A stretch of 64,000 bases of DNA, from the NCBI GenBank assembly GCA_022779465.1, contig JALFTB010000003.1, forward strand, positions 1 to 64,000. Reading direction: 5' to 3'. The first letter of the stretch is position 1; each line of letters starts with the position of its first letter. Below are positions 51,041 through 60,584 of this stretch, piece by piece. Both the position numbers and the translations under genes were made by a program. Below the pieces are notes generated by a model. It searched no databases. It was not told the origin of the DNA and saw nothing but the letters and a program-made list of their open reading frames with translations. The DNA is from CAG-533 sp022779465. GTDB lineage: Bacteria; Bacillota_I; Bacilli_A; RF39; UBA660.

Positions 51041-51070
51041 TTGACCAAATAAATTAAATTATTGTACAAT
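51041..51070 (+). promoter_or_regulatory. Promoter for the gene at 51102
   Basis: TTGACC at 51041-51046 and TACAAT at 51065-51070 are 18 nt apart. The RBS is AGGAG at about 51083. Confidence 0.6.
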
Positions 51071-51101
51071 TAAATAGAAAAATAGGAGCGATTTATTAAC
51101 C

Positions 51102-52766
51102 ATGGAGAAAAAGAATAAAATAATAATTATAGCTATAGTTTTAGCTTTGGCAGTGTTATTTAGTGGATTAACATATGCATACTTCACATCGGCAACATCA
51201 AGTGAAAGCGGATCAACCATTGTAGCAAAAGGTGGGCAAATGAACGTTGTGTATGACAATAAGTCTGCTAATATCTCTGTATCAAATATCTATCCAAGAG
51301 AAGAAGCTTGGGTAACAAAGAAGTTCCAAGTAATAGGAAACAATACAACAGACTTATTAATGTTTTATAAAGTTAAAATGGTAATTGATAACAATGAATT
51401 TGGTTTAGATTTAAGTTATAAACTTACTGGAACTAACACAGCAAATAGTGGTGCTTTAATTCCAAATGTATCAAGTAATGCATACATTGGAGAGCATGAT
51501 GTGTCACTAGGAACAGGATATCATGTAAAAGGAACAAATAAAATTCATGAATATACATTACAGATATTTTTAAAACCAAGTAATACAGATCAAAATTATG
51601 GACAAGAAGCTAATTTTGCAGCTCATTTAGTAATAGAAATAGATGGAACATCAACTACATCATCACCAAGTAATTGGGATAGTGCAGGAAGTAATACACT
51701 TTTAGCCGGAATAAAAAAGAATTATGCAAGTCCTACTGCAACATTAACTAATCCAATAACAGATGCATCAGCATTAAATGAAGCAGTAATGAGTTTAGCT
51801 CCAGATGATTATGGAATTTCATATTATTTTAGAGGTAATGTACAAAATAACTTTGTATCATTTGCTAATATGTGTTGGAGAATTGTAAGAATAACAGGAG
51901 ATGGCTCAATAAAACTTGCTTTATATGATTATTCATCTGCTAGTTGTACAAATACAGGTGATGATTTAGCATTTGCTAGATATAATGGAAACACATATAA
52001 TACTTTGTTTAACAAAAAATATAATGATAATGCATATATAGGATTTATGTATGGAACGCCTAATTCAACTACATATGCAGCAACCCATGCAAATATAAAT
52101 AAAAGTACAATCTTACAAAACCTAGAAACATGGTATAAAGCAAAACTAACATCATATACAGATAAGTTAGCTGATACAATATGGTGTAATGATAGAAGTA
52201 CAGTTAAAGATGTAACATTTAAATATGTTTCTTCAGAAAATGGAGTACTTAATAAAGATTCTATGCCATTTCCTGGTTTAGGATATAAACTAGATATGAC
52301 ATTTTATGGTTCTGGAATAAGAAATTTTGGGGCTGAATCAAGTTTTAATAGTGTTACTTATGGAACAGGTCCTAGTTTAATATGTCCAAAAGACAATGAT
52401 AGAGGAAAGTTATCTAAATTTACGGTTACTGATACAGTAAATGGAAATGGTAACCTTGATTATAAGATTGGATTACTTACAGCAGATGAAATGGCTTTAG
52501 CTGGTATGACAACAAGTTCAGTATATTTCAATAATAATTATGATGAAACATCAGTAACATCTTATTTAAGAAGTAATGCAAACGGCGATTATTGGACTCT
52601 TTCGCCGGTTACTTTCAATTTCGATGGCGCTAGAGTCTGGTGCTCTTATTCTGGTGACTATGGCGTAGGCGAATATAACGCGCTTCGTCCCGCTGTTTCT
52701 CTTAAATCTGCAACAACGATATCTGGTGGTAATGGTACATCCTCAAGTCCATTTATAGTTAATTAA
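51102..52766 (+). CDS. Surface protein with C-terminal hypervariable-type domain, possible DGR target
   Basis: The N terminus (KIIIIAIVLALAVLFSGLTYAYFTSATS) is a signal/anchor like that of camelysin/TasA-type SipW-dependent proteins. A beta-rich domain follows (about 45-190). The C-terminal half (about 255-554) begins with MCWRIVRITGDGSIKLALYD and ends in DYWTLSPVTF...VWCSYSG...LRPAVSLKS, the DUF6273-like or C-type-lectin-like ending common in gut Firmicutes. Codons from 52581 to about 52703 are GC-rich and nearly all C/T-ending, unlike the rest of the gene. This fits a diversity-generating retroelement variable region. No reverse transcriptase or template repeat is in the window. Confidence 0.65.
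   Translation: MEKKNKIIIIAIVLALAVLFSGLTYAYFTSATSSESGSTIVAKGGQMNVVYDNKSANISVSNIYPREEAWVTKKFQVIGNNTTDLLMFYKVKMVIDNNEFGLDLSYKLTGTNTANSGALIPNVSSNAYIGEHDVSLGTGYHVKGTNKIHEYTLQIFLKPSNTDQNYGQEANFAAHLVIEIDGTSTTSSPSNWDSAGSNTLLAGIKKNYASPTATLTNPITDASALNEAVMSLAPDDYGISYYFRGNVQNNFVSFANMCWRIVRITGDGSIKLALYDYSSASCTNTGDDLAFARYNGNTYNTLFNKKYNDNAYIGFMYGTPNSTTYAATHANINKSTILQNLETWYKAKLTSYTDKLADTIWCNDRSTVKDVTFKYVSSENGVLNKDSMPFPGLGYKLDMTFYGSGIRNFGAESSFNSVTYGTGPSLICPKDNDRGKLSKFTVTDTVNGNGNLDYKIGLLTADEMALAGMTTSSVYFNNNYDETSVTSYLRSNANGDYWTLSPVTFNFDGARVWCSYSGDYGVGEYNALRPAVSLKSATTISGGNGTSSSPFIVN
52581..52710 (+). other. Candidate retroelement variable region (VR)
   Basis: G+C is 62 of 130 bases (48%), against 36 of 120 (30%) in the 120 bases from 52441. 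Of the 41 codons from 52581, 33 end in C or T, as expected when AAC/AAT template codons are altered at A. The 3' end (CGCTTCGTCCCGCTG) is GC-rich like an IMH border. Confidence 0.5.
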
Positions 52767-52769
52767 AAC

Positions 52770-52795
52770 AAGCATCTGACAAAGATGCTTTTAAT
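52770..52795 (+). terminator. Terminator after the 51102 gene
   Basis: AAGCATCT and AGATGCTT (52770-52777 with 52783-52790), 5-nt loop, followed by Ts. Confidence 0.7.
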
Positions 52796-52836
52796 TTACT
52801 TATTTTTGTAATATAATACCGGTGGATGTGATTTAA

Positions 52837-53862
52837 ATGAAAACTGATGATTTTGATTATGAATTACCTAAAGAGTTGATTGCTCAAACTCCTCTTAAAA
52901 ACCGAAGTGAATCTAAACTTCTTGTTATGGACAGAGTAACCGGAGCTTTAGAACATAAACATTTTTATGACATTATTGATTATTTAAATAAAGGTGATGC
53001 CTTAGTTATTAATGATACTAAAGTTATTCCTGCGAGAATAATTGGTGTTAAAGAAGAAACTGGTGCTGTTATTGAGCTTCTACTATTAAAAGATGAAGTA
53101 GGTGACACTTGGGAATGCCTTGCTAAACCTCAAAAAAGATTAAAAGTAGGTACTATCATTACATTTGGTAATGGTGAATTAAAAGCTAAAGTAAGAGAAA
53201 CTAGAGAAGAAGGTATTACCATTGTTGATTTAATTTACGATGGCATCCTTATGGAAATTTTAGAACATCTAGGAACTATGCCACTTCCTCCATATATTCA
53301 TGAAAAACTAAAAGAGCAAGATAGATATCAAACTGTTTACGCTAAAAACTATGGTTCTGCTGCTGCACCAACTGCCGGCTTACATTTTACAACTGAACTT
53401 TTAGATAAAATAAAAGCTAAAGGTATTGAAATCGTTCATGTAACTTTACATGTTGGTTTAGGAACCTTTAGACCAGTTAATGTTGAAGATGTAACTAAAC
53501 ATGTTATGCACACTGAACATTACATTGTTACCAAAGAAGCAGCTGATAAACTAAATGAAATCAAAGCAAATGGCGGTAAAATCATTGCTGTTGGTACCAC
53601 CTCAGTTCGTACCCTTGAAACCGTTATTTCTAAAAATGATAAATTCGTTCCAAGTAATGATGACACTAATATCTTTATCTATCCTGGTTTCACCTTTAGA
53701 GCTATAGATGGACTTATCACTAATTTTCATTTACCAAAAAGTACTTTAGTAATGTTAGTTTCTGCCTTCTCATCAAAAGCAAACATTATGAATGCTTACC
53801 AAGAAGCTATAAATCATAACTATCGTTTCTTTAGTTTTGGAGATGCCATGTTTATAAAATAG
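52837..53862 (+). CDS. queA: S-adenosylmethionine:tRNA ribosyltransferase-isomerase QueA
   Basis: QueA makes epoxyqueuosine from preQ1-modified tRNA and SAM. The DFDYELPKELIAQTP start, the PAPTAGLHFT motif (AAPTAGLHFT) and HVGLGTFRPV are typical, as is the length of 341. The RBS is GGTGG. It is followed by whiA after 14 bases. Confidence 0.93.
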   Translation: MKTDDFDYELPKELIAQTPLKNRSESKLLVMDRVTGALEHKHFYDIIDYLNKGDALVINDTKVIPARIIGVKEETGAVIELLLLKDEVGDTWECLAKPQKRLKVGTIITFGNGELKAKVRETREEGITIVDLIYDGILMEILEHLGTMPLPPYIHEKLKEQDRYQTVYAKNYGSAAAPTAGLHFTTELLDKIKAKGIEIVHVTLHVGLGTFRPVNVEDVTKHVMHTEHYIVTKEAADKLNEIKANGGKIIAVGTTSVRTLETVISKNDKFVPSNDDTNIFIYPGFTFRAIDGLITNFHLPKSTLVMLVSAFSSKANIMNAYQEAINHNYRFFSFGDAMFIK

Positions 53863-53876
53863 AAAGGAAAGTAATT

Positions 53877-54779
53877 ATGACTTTTACTACCCAAATAAAA
53901 GATGAAATAACTAAAAATTATGATTCAACTCCTGAATCTTTAATTTCTTTATGCACATACTTACGTTTTAATAGTACTTTTGATAATCATAAAATATCAG
54001 TTTATACTGAAAATGCTTCTGTAGCTAGATGGTTATTTAAGCTTCTTAAATTTCATTATAACGTTGAAATTAAATTAACTACACGTACTATAAAAAGATT
54101 TAAAAAAAGAAATATTTATATTTTAGAAATCAAAGATAAATATGATTATATTACTAGTGATATTGATAATACTTTAAATAATATTAAAGAGGGTAGTACT
54201 GAAGAAAAGATTGCTTTCTTAAAAGGAATATTTTTATCTTGTGGAAGTATTAATGATCCTAAAAAGAATATGTATCATTTAGAGTTTTTAATTAAAGATC
54301 ATAAAGATGCTAAACTTGTTAATTCTATTCTTTTAGATTTAAGATTTAATAGTAAGATTTTAAAACGTGATCGTGAATATATGGTTTATATTAAACAAGC
54401 TGAAAATATTAGTGACTTTATTAGGTATTTAAACGCTGTTAATGCCCTTTTTTACTTTGAGGATATAAGAATATACAAAGATCATAAAAATATGGTTAAT
54501 AGGCTTAATAATTGTGAACAAGCTAATGCTGAGAAATCATTTAAAACTAGTAAACAAATAATAGATAATATTACTTACTTAGAAGAAAATAATCTAATTA
54601 TGTTATTAGATGAAAGAACCAAAGAAATAATATCTTATAAAAAGAAATATCCCGAAACATCAATGGGAGAATTAGCTGAAATAGTTTCCATCGAAACCAA
54701 TAAATCCATCACAAAATCAGGAATAAATCACCACTTTAGAAAAATAAATGAACTAGTTAGAAAACATAAAACTAACTAG
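53877..54779 (+). CDS. whiA: DNA-binding protein WhiA
   Basis: WhiA is the conserved LAGLIDADG-derived regulator that links division and metabolism in Gram-positives. The N-terminal domain (about 1-80) with two LAGLIDADG-like parts (FLKGIFLSCGSINDPKKNMYHLEF) is followed by the C-terminal helix-turn-helix (SMGELAEIVSIETNKSITKSGINHHFRKI). At 300 residues it is normal. The RBS is AGAAAGGAAAG. Confidence 0.9.
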   Translation: MTFTTQIKDEITKNYDSTPESLISLCTYLRFNSTFDNHKISVYTENASVARWLFKLLKFHYNVEIKLTTRTIKRFKKRNIYILEIKDKYDYITSDIDNTLNNIKEGSTEEKIAFLKGIFLSCGSINDPKKNMYHLEFLIKDHKDAKLVNSILLDLRFNSKILKRDREYMVYIKQAENISDFIRYLNAVNALFYFEDIRIYKDHKNMVNRLNNCEQANAEKSFKTSKQIIDNITYLEENNLIMLLDERTKEIISYKKKYPETSMGELAEIVSIETNKSITKSGINHHFRKINELVRKHKTN

Positions 54780-54786
54780 TTTTTTT
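54768..54786 (+). terminator. Terminator after whiA
   Basis: AAAACT and AGTTTT (54768-54773 with 54778-54783) pair with a 4-nt loop inside and after the last codons, followed by Ts. The stem is short. Confidence 0.45.
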
Positions 54787-54826
54787 ATTATCAGTTTGCT
54801 ATAATGAATTTATAGTAGGTGAGAAT

Positions 54827-56959
54827 ATGTTAAAAGGTAAGAAGGGTAAGAAAGGATTTACTCTATTAGAACTAGTAATAGCTATTGGACTCTTAGCTTT
54901 ATTTGCAGTTTTTATTGGCGTATCTTTAAATCGTACATTTAAAAAACAAAAAGAAAATGATTATAATAACTTTATTAAAAAGATAGTAGCTTCTGCTAAT
55001 TTATATGTATCTAATGAAGGAAGTATCATTAATAGTTTATCTTCTGATAAAGGTTATGTTATTATAAAAGCTAAAGATTTAATAAATAAAGGCTTATTAT
55101 CTGAAAATACTATTAATCCTAAAACTAATGAAAAAGTTGATCCTAATGATGAAATTAAAGTTTCATATGATGCTAATGGTACTATTAAAATTGAATATCC
55201 ATCAAAAACTGTTACTGAAGACTATCTTCAAGCTTTAGATATTTATTTAGACTTTGGTAGTGATAAAAAAGAAGATTATTGTTATCAAGGTTTAGATACT
55301 CCTAATTTAATTTATGTAACTTCTGAAGGTGATTTTGTTAAAGGATATCTAAAAAAGGGTACTAATATAACTTGCAAAGGTGAAGAAAAAATTAATTCTA
55401 ATAAACTTGGTACTTATCGTTTAATATATAATTATATTTTAAAAGATGGTTCTAAAAAAAGAGCTACCAGACAAGTAGTTGTTGTAGATAATTATAAACC
55501 AACTTGTGAACAAATAGATGCTCCAACTTCATGGATAAATACTAAAAGAACTCTTAATGTTAAATGTAATGATATTGGTACTGGTTGCCAACCTTTAAAA
55601 GTTCCTTTTGAATTAGAAAATTATGCTGATAATTATAAATACTTGGTTAAAGATAAAGCTGGTAATACTGGTTATTGTTATTTAAAAGTTTATTCTGATA
55701 CTAAGAAACCAGAATGTAGTTCTACTGGTGGAAGCACTTCATGGATTAATACCCCAAGAGAACTTACTTTAAAATGTAGTGACTCTCTAAGTGGATGTAG
55801 TGATTTTACTGAAAAGAAAGAAACTTATTCTAATACATCAACATCTAGTTTTACTGTTAAAGATAAAGCTGGTAATGAAAACACTTGTCAATTAAATATT
55901 TATTCTGACACTAAAAAACCAGAATGTAGTTATTCTGGAGAAAATAATACTTGGACCAATAAAATAGTTACAATAACTCAAAAATGTACTGATCAAGAGG
56001 GTTTAAGTGGTTGTTTAATTGCCTCAGAAACTAAGAAGTATTCTGATATGACATCTACAACTTTTACTGTTAAAGATCGTGCTGGTAATACTTCAAATAC
56101 CTGTACGGTTCCAATTTATTCTGATATAACCGCTCCAACTTGCACTAATACTAATCAAAATACTAAATGGACTAATAAAAAAGTTTCAATTACAACAACT
56201 TGTAAAGATAATTTAAGTGGTTGTGTTAATTCATCAATGAATACCACTTTTCAAAATATCGATACTAAAATTATTGAAGTTAAAGACAATGCCGGTAACA
56301 TCGGTACATGTAGTGCTAATATTTATTCTGATACTACCGCTCCAACTTCGATTATTACCATTAATGCCACCGAATCAACTAAATCAATAACTATGAAAGG
56401 TACTGGTAAAGATAATTTAAGTGGCATCGTTGCTTATCAATTTAGTACTAATTCAAATTTAACTGCCTTATCAAGTGGATGGACAAATATAACTGCTACT
56501 ACTAAAGAAGTAACTGCTACTAAAAGCATTGATACTAAAGGAACTTATACATATTATTTCTATACTAAAGATGCTGCTGGTAATGTTACAAGAAGTCTGC
56601 CAAAAACCTTTAAAATTAGAGATGGTAATTATTATTGCTGGTATATTTCTAAATCAGGTAGTTCTTTTAAAACCAGTACTAAAGATGCTGGCTCAGCTGG
56701 ATATCTAAATTGCCGTAGTGGTGCTAATACAAGCAATCCAACTATCGTGCAAATAACCCAAAAAGACACCATTAATTCTGCTGAATTATATGGAGAAACC
56801 AAAAGTGGAGATATCACTTATGGATGGTACAAAGTTAATTTAAAATCTTTATTAGACAGTAAAAATTACTCATGTTATGCTGCTGGTTATTGGGTAGTTA
56901 CTGAAAAAGACGAATGTCGTTCATCATATCCAACTACAACTGTAAATATTATGCCTTAA
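54827..56959 (+). CDS. Giant prepilin-type adhesin (2) with Cys-rich Ig-like repeats
   Basis: This is the paralogue of the 41308 protein. The start KKGFTLLELVIAIGLL has the prepilin site (Gly10/Phe11) and Glu5, and the following 180 residues align with the other copy (ANLYVSNEGSIINSL, SYDANGTIKIEYPS, YLQALDIYL). It carries four or five Ig-like modules with a (S/K)W.N....(I/L)..KC.D..SGC...(D)KAGN..(T)C pattern, followed by the shared C-terminal domain (YYCWYI, YGWYKV, YSCYAAGYW). The RBS is GGTGAG. It ends 4 bases inside the clpP stop on the other strand. Confidence 0.75.
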   Translation: MLKGKKGKKGFTLLELVIAIGLLALFAVFIGVSLNRTFKKQKENDYNNFIKKIVASANLYVSNEGSIINSLSSDKGYVIIKAKDLINKGLLSENTINPKTNEKVDPNDEIKVSYDANGTIKIEYPSKTVTEDYLQALDIYLDFGSDKKEDYCYQGLDTPNLIYVTSEGDFVKGYLKKGTNITCKGEEKINSNKLGTYRLIYNYILKDGSKKRATRQVVVVDNYKPTCEQIDAPTSWINTKRTLNVKCNDIGTGCQPLKVPFELENYADNYKYLVKDKAGNTGYCYLKVYSDTKKPECSSTGGSTSWINTPRELTLKCSDSLSGCSDFTEKKETYSNTSTSSFTVKDKAGNENTCQLNIYSDTKKPECSYSGENNTWTNKIVTITQKCTDQEGLSGCLIASETKKYSDMTSTTFTVKDRAGNTSNTCTVPIYSDITAPTCTNTNQNTKWTNKKVSITTTCKDNLSGCVNSSMNTTFQNIDTKIIEVKDNAGNIGTCSANIYSDTTAPTSIITINATESTKSITMKGTGKDNLSGIVAYQFSTNSNLTALSSGWTNITATTKEVTATKSIDTKGTYTYYFYTKDAAGNVTRSLPKTFKIRDGNYYCWYISKSGSSFKTSTKDAGSAGYLNCRSGANTSNPTIVQITQKDTINSAELYGETKSGDITYGWYKVNLKSLLDSKNYSCYAAGYWVVTEKDECRSSYPTTTVNIMP

Positions 56960-57528
56960 CCAATCACGCTGTCAATAAGCCCATAATTTAAAGCATCATG
57001 AGCATTTAAAAAATAGTCAGAATTAGTATCTTTATTAATTTTATTTACACTTTTACTAGTTAAAGAAGCTAATATTTTATTAAGCTTCTTTTTTGTTTCT
57101 AAAATTCTTTCAGCATGAATTTTAATATCCGAAGCTTTTCCCTCAGCACCACCTAAAACTTGATGAATCATAATCTCACAGTTAGGTAAACAAAGTCTTT
57201 TACCTTTAGCACCCGATGCCAAAAGGACAGCTCCCATACTTGCACATAAACCCATGCCAACTGTTGATACATCACTTTTCAAATAATTAATTGTGTCATA
57301 AATAGCTAATCCCGCTGTTACACTACCACCAGGAGAATTAATATAAAGATAAATATCATCATGACTAATTGAATCTAAATAGAGTAGTTCACTAATAACT
57401 AAATTAGCTAAATCATCATTAATTTCTCCTGTAATAAAAACAATTCTCTTAGTAAGTAATTTAGTATAAATATCATAAATTTTCTCACCATTATAATTCT
57501 TTTCAATAATATTTGGAATAAGTAACAT
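56956..57528 (-). CDS. clpP: ATP-dependent Clp protease proteolytic subunit
   Basis: ClpP is the serine protease chamber that works with Clp ATPases. The active-site Ser is in LCASMGAVLLASG, the His in MIHQVLGG (with canonical IMIHQP/V) and the Asp in the D-T-N-S-D-Y-F region. The YINSPGGSVTAGLAIYD motif is typical. At 190 residues it is normal. It is transcribed against the prepilin gene, with 4 bases of overlap at the stops. Confidence 0.93.
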   Translation of the reverse strand: MLLIPNIIEKNYNGEKIYDIYTKLLTKRIVFITGEINDDLANLVISELLYLDSISHDDIYLYINSPGGSVTAGLAIYDTINYLKSDVSTVGMGLCASMGAVLLASGAKGKRLCLPNCEIMIHQVLGGAEGKASDIKIHAERILETKKKLNKILASLTSKSVNKINKDTNSDYFLNAHDALNYGLIDSVIG

Positions 57529-57642
57529 TAATTTTTCACCCTAATAATATAATAAATAAAAATAGTCAAAAATATACATCAAAAAGTGTTTTATTTTTTT
57601 ACAATTTTTGATATACTTGAATGTAGAATAGAGGGATTGTGA

Positions 57643-59103
57643 ATGTTACTAGATAGGTATAAACATAAACTTTATCAATCTGGCCTTAAAATGGTTCTTT
57701 ACGTATCTGTAAGAGAACTATTTAAGTGTGACGTACTATTCTTACATTCCCTAGATAAAGGCTTATATTGTCAAATTTTATCAGATACTAGATTAAACTC
57801 CGAAGATATTTCAAGATTAAAAGATAAAATGACTGAAATAATTAATGCCAATTATAAAATAACTCGTAAAGTAGTAACTAAAAAAGATGCTTACGATTAC
57901 TATATAAAAACTAAAGAATTAGAAAAAGCCGGTAACATTCAAAATCTTAACGGTAAAACTGTAACTATGTATGAACTTATGGGATATTATAATTATTTCA
58001 TGAGTGATATGGTTGAATCTACTGGTGAATTATCTAAATTTGGTATTACTTATTTAAATAGTAATGATCTTATTCTTTCCTGTCCAATTAATGATGATAT
58101 GACAGTTCCCAGTTATAATTCTCAAGAAATGATTTTAAAGAGTTTTTCAGATTATAAACTTTGGTCATCACTATTAAATGTTAATTATGTTGCTGATTTA
58201 AATAAAGTTATCTCACAAAGCAAAATAAAAGACTTTATTAAGAAAAATGATATTATGATGGATAATCAAATATATGAAATGGCTAATATCATTAGAAAAG
58301 AAAATAAAAAGATTGTTCTTTTAGGTGGACCATCATCATCAGGTAAAACAACTAGTACAAGAAAGTTAGCTTTATACCTAAGTGCTATTGGTTTAAATCC
58401 AGTTTGTTTAAGTTTAGATGATTATTTTAAAGAAAGAGAATTAACTCCTAAAGATGAAAATGGTGAGTATGATTTTGAATCACTTGCTGCTATCGATTTA
58501 GATTTATTTAATGCTCAAATGACCAGTTTATTAAATGGAGAAGAAGTAAATACTCCAACTTATAATTTCTTAACTGGTAAAAAAGAATATAACCATAAAA
58601 TAATTAAAATAGGCGATAATGATATCTTACTTATTGAAGGCCTTCATTGTTTAAATGAAGAACTATCAAAAAGTATTCCCTATAGTCGTAAAATTAAAGT
58701 TTATATAAGTCCATTTATGCCTCTAAGTATTGATAGACATAACCATATCTCAACTGTTGATATTCGTCTAATGCGCAGAATAGTTAGAGATAATCGTACT
58801 AGAGGATATGGCGTAGTAGATACCTTAAAAAGTTGGGATAAAGTTAGAAATGGTGAAACTAAATATGTCTTCCCATATACCAATGAAGCTAACGTTATCT
58901 TAAATACTGCATATATCTATGAAATAGGCGTCTTAAGAGTTTATGTAGAACCACTATTATATAGTGTTCCAATAGATTCTAAATATTATAATGAAGCCAG
59001 AAGATTAATAAATGAATTACAAATGTTCTTCCCAATTCCAAGTGAATATTTAAGTGATAATAACGTCTTAAGAGAATTTATTGGTGGAAGTTATTTTGAA
59101 TAA
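57643..59103 (+). CDS. Uridine kinase-like protein with TGS/ThrRS-like N terminus
   Basis: The C-terminal part (about 220-440) has a kinase P-loop (GGPSSSGKTT) and the phosphoribulokinase/uridine kinase motifs (LDDYF, LIEGLHCLN, RRIVRDNRTRG). The N-terminal 190 residues resemble the TGS and second additional domains of threonyl-tRNA synthetase, as in a known firmicute family of such fusions. The substrate is likely uridine or another nucleoside; this is inference. The gene begins 115 bases from divergent clpP, with TATACT at 57612-57617. Confidence 0.75.
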   Translation: MLLDRYKHKLYQSGLKMVLYVSVRELFKCDVLFLHSLDKGLYCQILSDTRLNSEDISRLKDKMTEIINANYKITRKVVTKKDAYDYYIKTKELEKAGNIQNLNGKTVTMYELMGYYNYFMSDMVESTGELSKFGITYLNSNDLILSCPINDDMTVPSYNSQEMILKSFSDYKLWSSLLNVNYVADLNKVISQSKIKDFIKKNDIMMDNQIYEMANIIRKENKKIVLLGGPSSSGKTTSTRKLALYLSAIGLNPVCLSLDDYFKERELTPKDENGEYDFESLAAIDLDLFNAQMTSLLNGEEVNTPTYNFLTGKKEYNHKIIKIGDNDILLIEGLHCLNEELSKSIPYSRKIKVYISPFMPLSIDRHNHISTVDIRLMRRIVRDNRTRGYGVVDTLKSWDKVRNGETKYVFPYTNEANVILNTAYIYEIGVLRVYVEPLLYSVPIDSKYYNEARRLINELQMFFPIPSEYLSDNNVLREFIGGSYFE

Positions 59104-59119
59104 TTGAAAGGATGATAAT

Positions 59120-60121
59120 ATGAAAAGAATAGTAATAAATGGTTTTGGTCGTATCGGTAGAATAGCCTATCGTTTATTAGTAGGAAATCCTAATTATGAA
59201 GTAGTAGCTATTAATAGTCATGGTACTCCAGAAGATAGTGCTTATCTACTAAAATATGACACAGTTCATCGTTCATTTTTAGAAGATGAAATATCTTATA
59301 ATGATGAAGGAATAATTGTTGATGGTAAATTTACTAAAGTATTAGTTATAGATGATCCTAAAGACTATCCATGGAGAGAATTAAATGTTGATGTAGTTTT
59401 AGAATGTACTGGTAAATTCACTAAAAAAGAAGATGCCATGAAACATATTGAAGCAGGTGCTAAACATGTTATTATTTCTGCTCCTGGTAAAGGCGAAATG
59501 AAAACAGTTGTTTATGGTGTTAATGATAATATATTATCTGCTGATGATCAAGTTATTTCTGCAGCATCATGTACAACCAACTGCTTAGCTCCAGTCTTAA
59601 AATGCATTAATGATACCTTTGGTATTGAATCAGGTTTTATGACTACTATTCACGCTTACACAAATGATCAAAATACCTTAGACGGTTCTCATAAAAAAGG
59701 CATTGCTTCACGTCGTGGTAGAACAGCTGCTTCAAATATTGTTCCCGCATCAACTGGAGCTGCTAGTGCCATTGGTTTAGTTATCCCTGATTTACAAGGA
59801 AAACTAGATGGATTTGCTTTTAGAGTTCCCACAAATGATGGTTCTGTAATTGATCTATCATTAATCTTAAAAAGAGAAGTAACCAAAGAAGAAGTAAATG
59901 AAGCCTTTGTAAATAATCAAAATGAAGTATTAAAGTTTACTTATGACCCAATTGTTTCAAGCGATATAATTGGTAATGCTTGTGGTTGTTTAGTCGATGG
60001 CTTATCAACAAAAGTACTAGATATTAACAAAAGAGAAATCAAAGTAGTAGCATGGTATGACAACGAATATGGTTATTCCGCTCAAATGCTTAGAACAATG
60101 GATAAACTATTAAAGTTATAA
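59120..60121 (+). CDS. gap: Glyceraldehyde-3-phosphate dehydrogenase
   Basis: GAPDH carries out the oxidative step of glycolysis. The NAD-binding motif GFGRIGR, the catalytic Cys in ASCTTNCLAP, the THAYTNDQ segment and the WYDNE(Y/W)GYS end are all present. Length 333 is normal. The RBS is GAAAGGATG. Confidence 0.95.
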   Translation: MKRIVINGFGRIGRIAYRLLVGNPNYEVVAINSHGTPEDSAYLLKYDTVHRSFLEDEISYNDEGIIVDGKFTKVLVIDDPKDYPWRELNVDVVLECTGKFTKKEDAMKHIEAGAKHVIISAPGKGEMKTVVYGVNDNILSADDQVISAASCTTNCLAPVLKCINDTFGIESGFMTTIHAYTNDQNTLDGSHKKGIASRRGRTAASNIVPASTGAASAIGLVIPDLQGKLDGFAFRVPTNDGSVIDLSLILKREVTKEEVNEAFVNNQNEVLKFTYDPIVSSDIIGNACGCLVDGLSTKVLDINKREIKVVAWYDNEYGYSAQMLRTMDKLLKL

Positions 60122-60130
60122 GAGGTTCCT

Positions 60131-60526
60131 ATGAAAGCCATTATGGAATATAACGTTACCGGTTCTTTAAAAGGAAAAGTAACATATTATCCTAAAAATA
60201 ATCATAAAGTACCACTAACAAAAACCATAACTTCAGTCTTAGAAAGTTTTGAATCAAAAAAGAAAACCTATACTAACTGGGAAAAATATGATTATTTCTT
60301 AAACAACATCATGAAAGAATATCCAAACGTATTAAATAAAAAAATGTTTACTGAAATAAATAAACAAAAAGAAGAATATCAAGAAATGACTGAAACCCAA
60401 AACTTCTATACTAAAGAAGATTATGAAAAAGCTATTAAAGATATAGATTCTTTATATTTGAATTTAATTCATGAAGTAGAAACTAAAACTAAAACTAAGT
60501 TTGGTATTGATTTTACTTTAGAATAA
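60131..60526 (+). CDS. Unknown 131-residue protein
   Basis: I do not recognise it. It is soluble and helical, rich in Lys and Glu, with no signal peptide or membrane segment. It lies 9 bases after gap, with AAGAGG as RBS, and ends at a strong terminator, so it is expressed with gap. No motif suggests a function. Confidence 0.6.
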   Translation: MKAIMEYNVTGSLKGKVTYYPKNNHKVPLTKTITSVLESFESKKKTYTNWEKYDYFLNNIMKEYPNVLNKKMFTEINKQKEEYQEMTETQNFYTKEDYEKAIKDIDSLYLNLIHEVETKTKTKFGIDFTLE

Positions 60527-60555
60527 CAGAGAAAACATGATTTTTCTCTGTTTTT
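60527..60555 (+). terminator. Terminator after the gap unit
   Basis: CAGAGAAAA and TTTTCTCTG (60527-60535 with 60542-60550) form a 9-bp stem with a 6-nt loop and a T run. Confidence 0.8.
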
Positions 60556-60584
60556 ATGTTATAATCAAAAAAGGGAGTTTTTTT

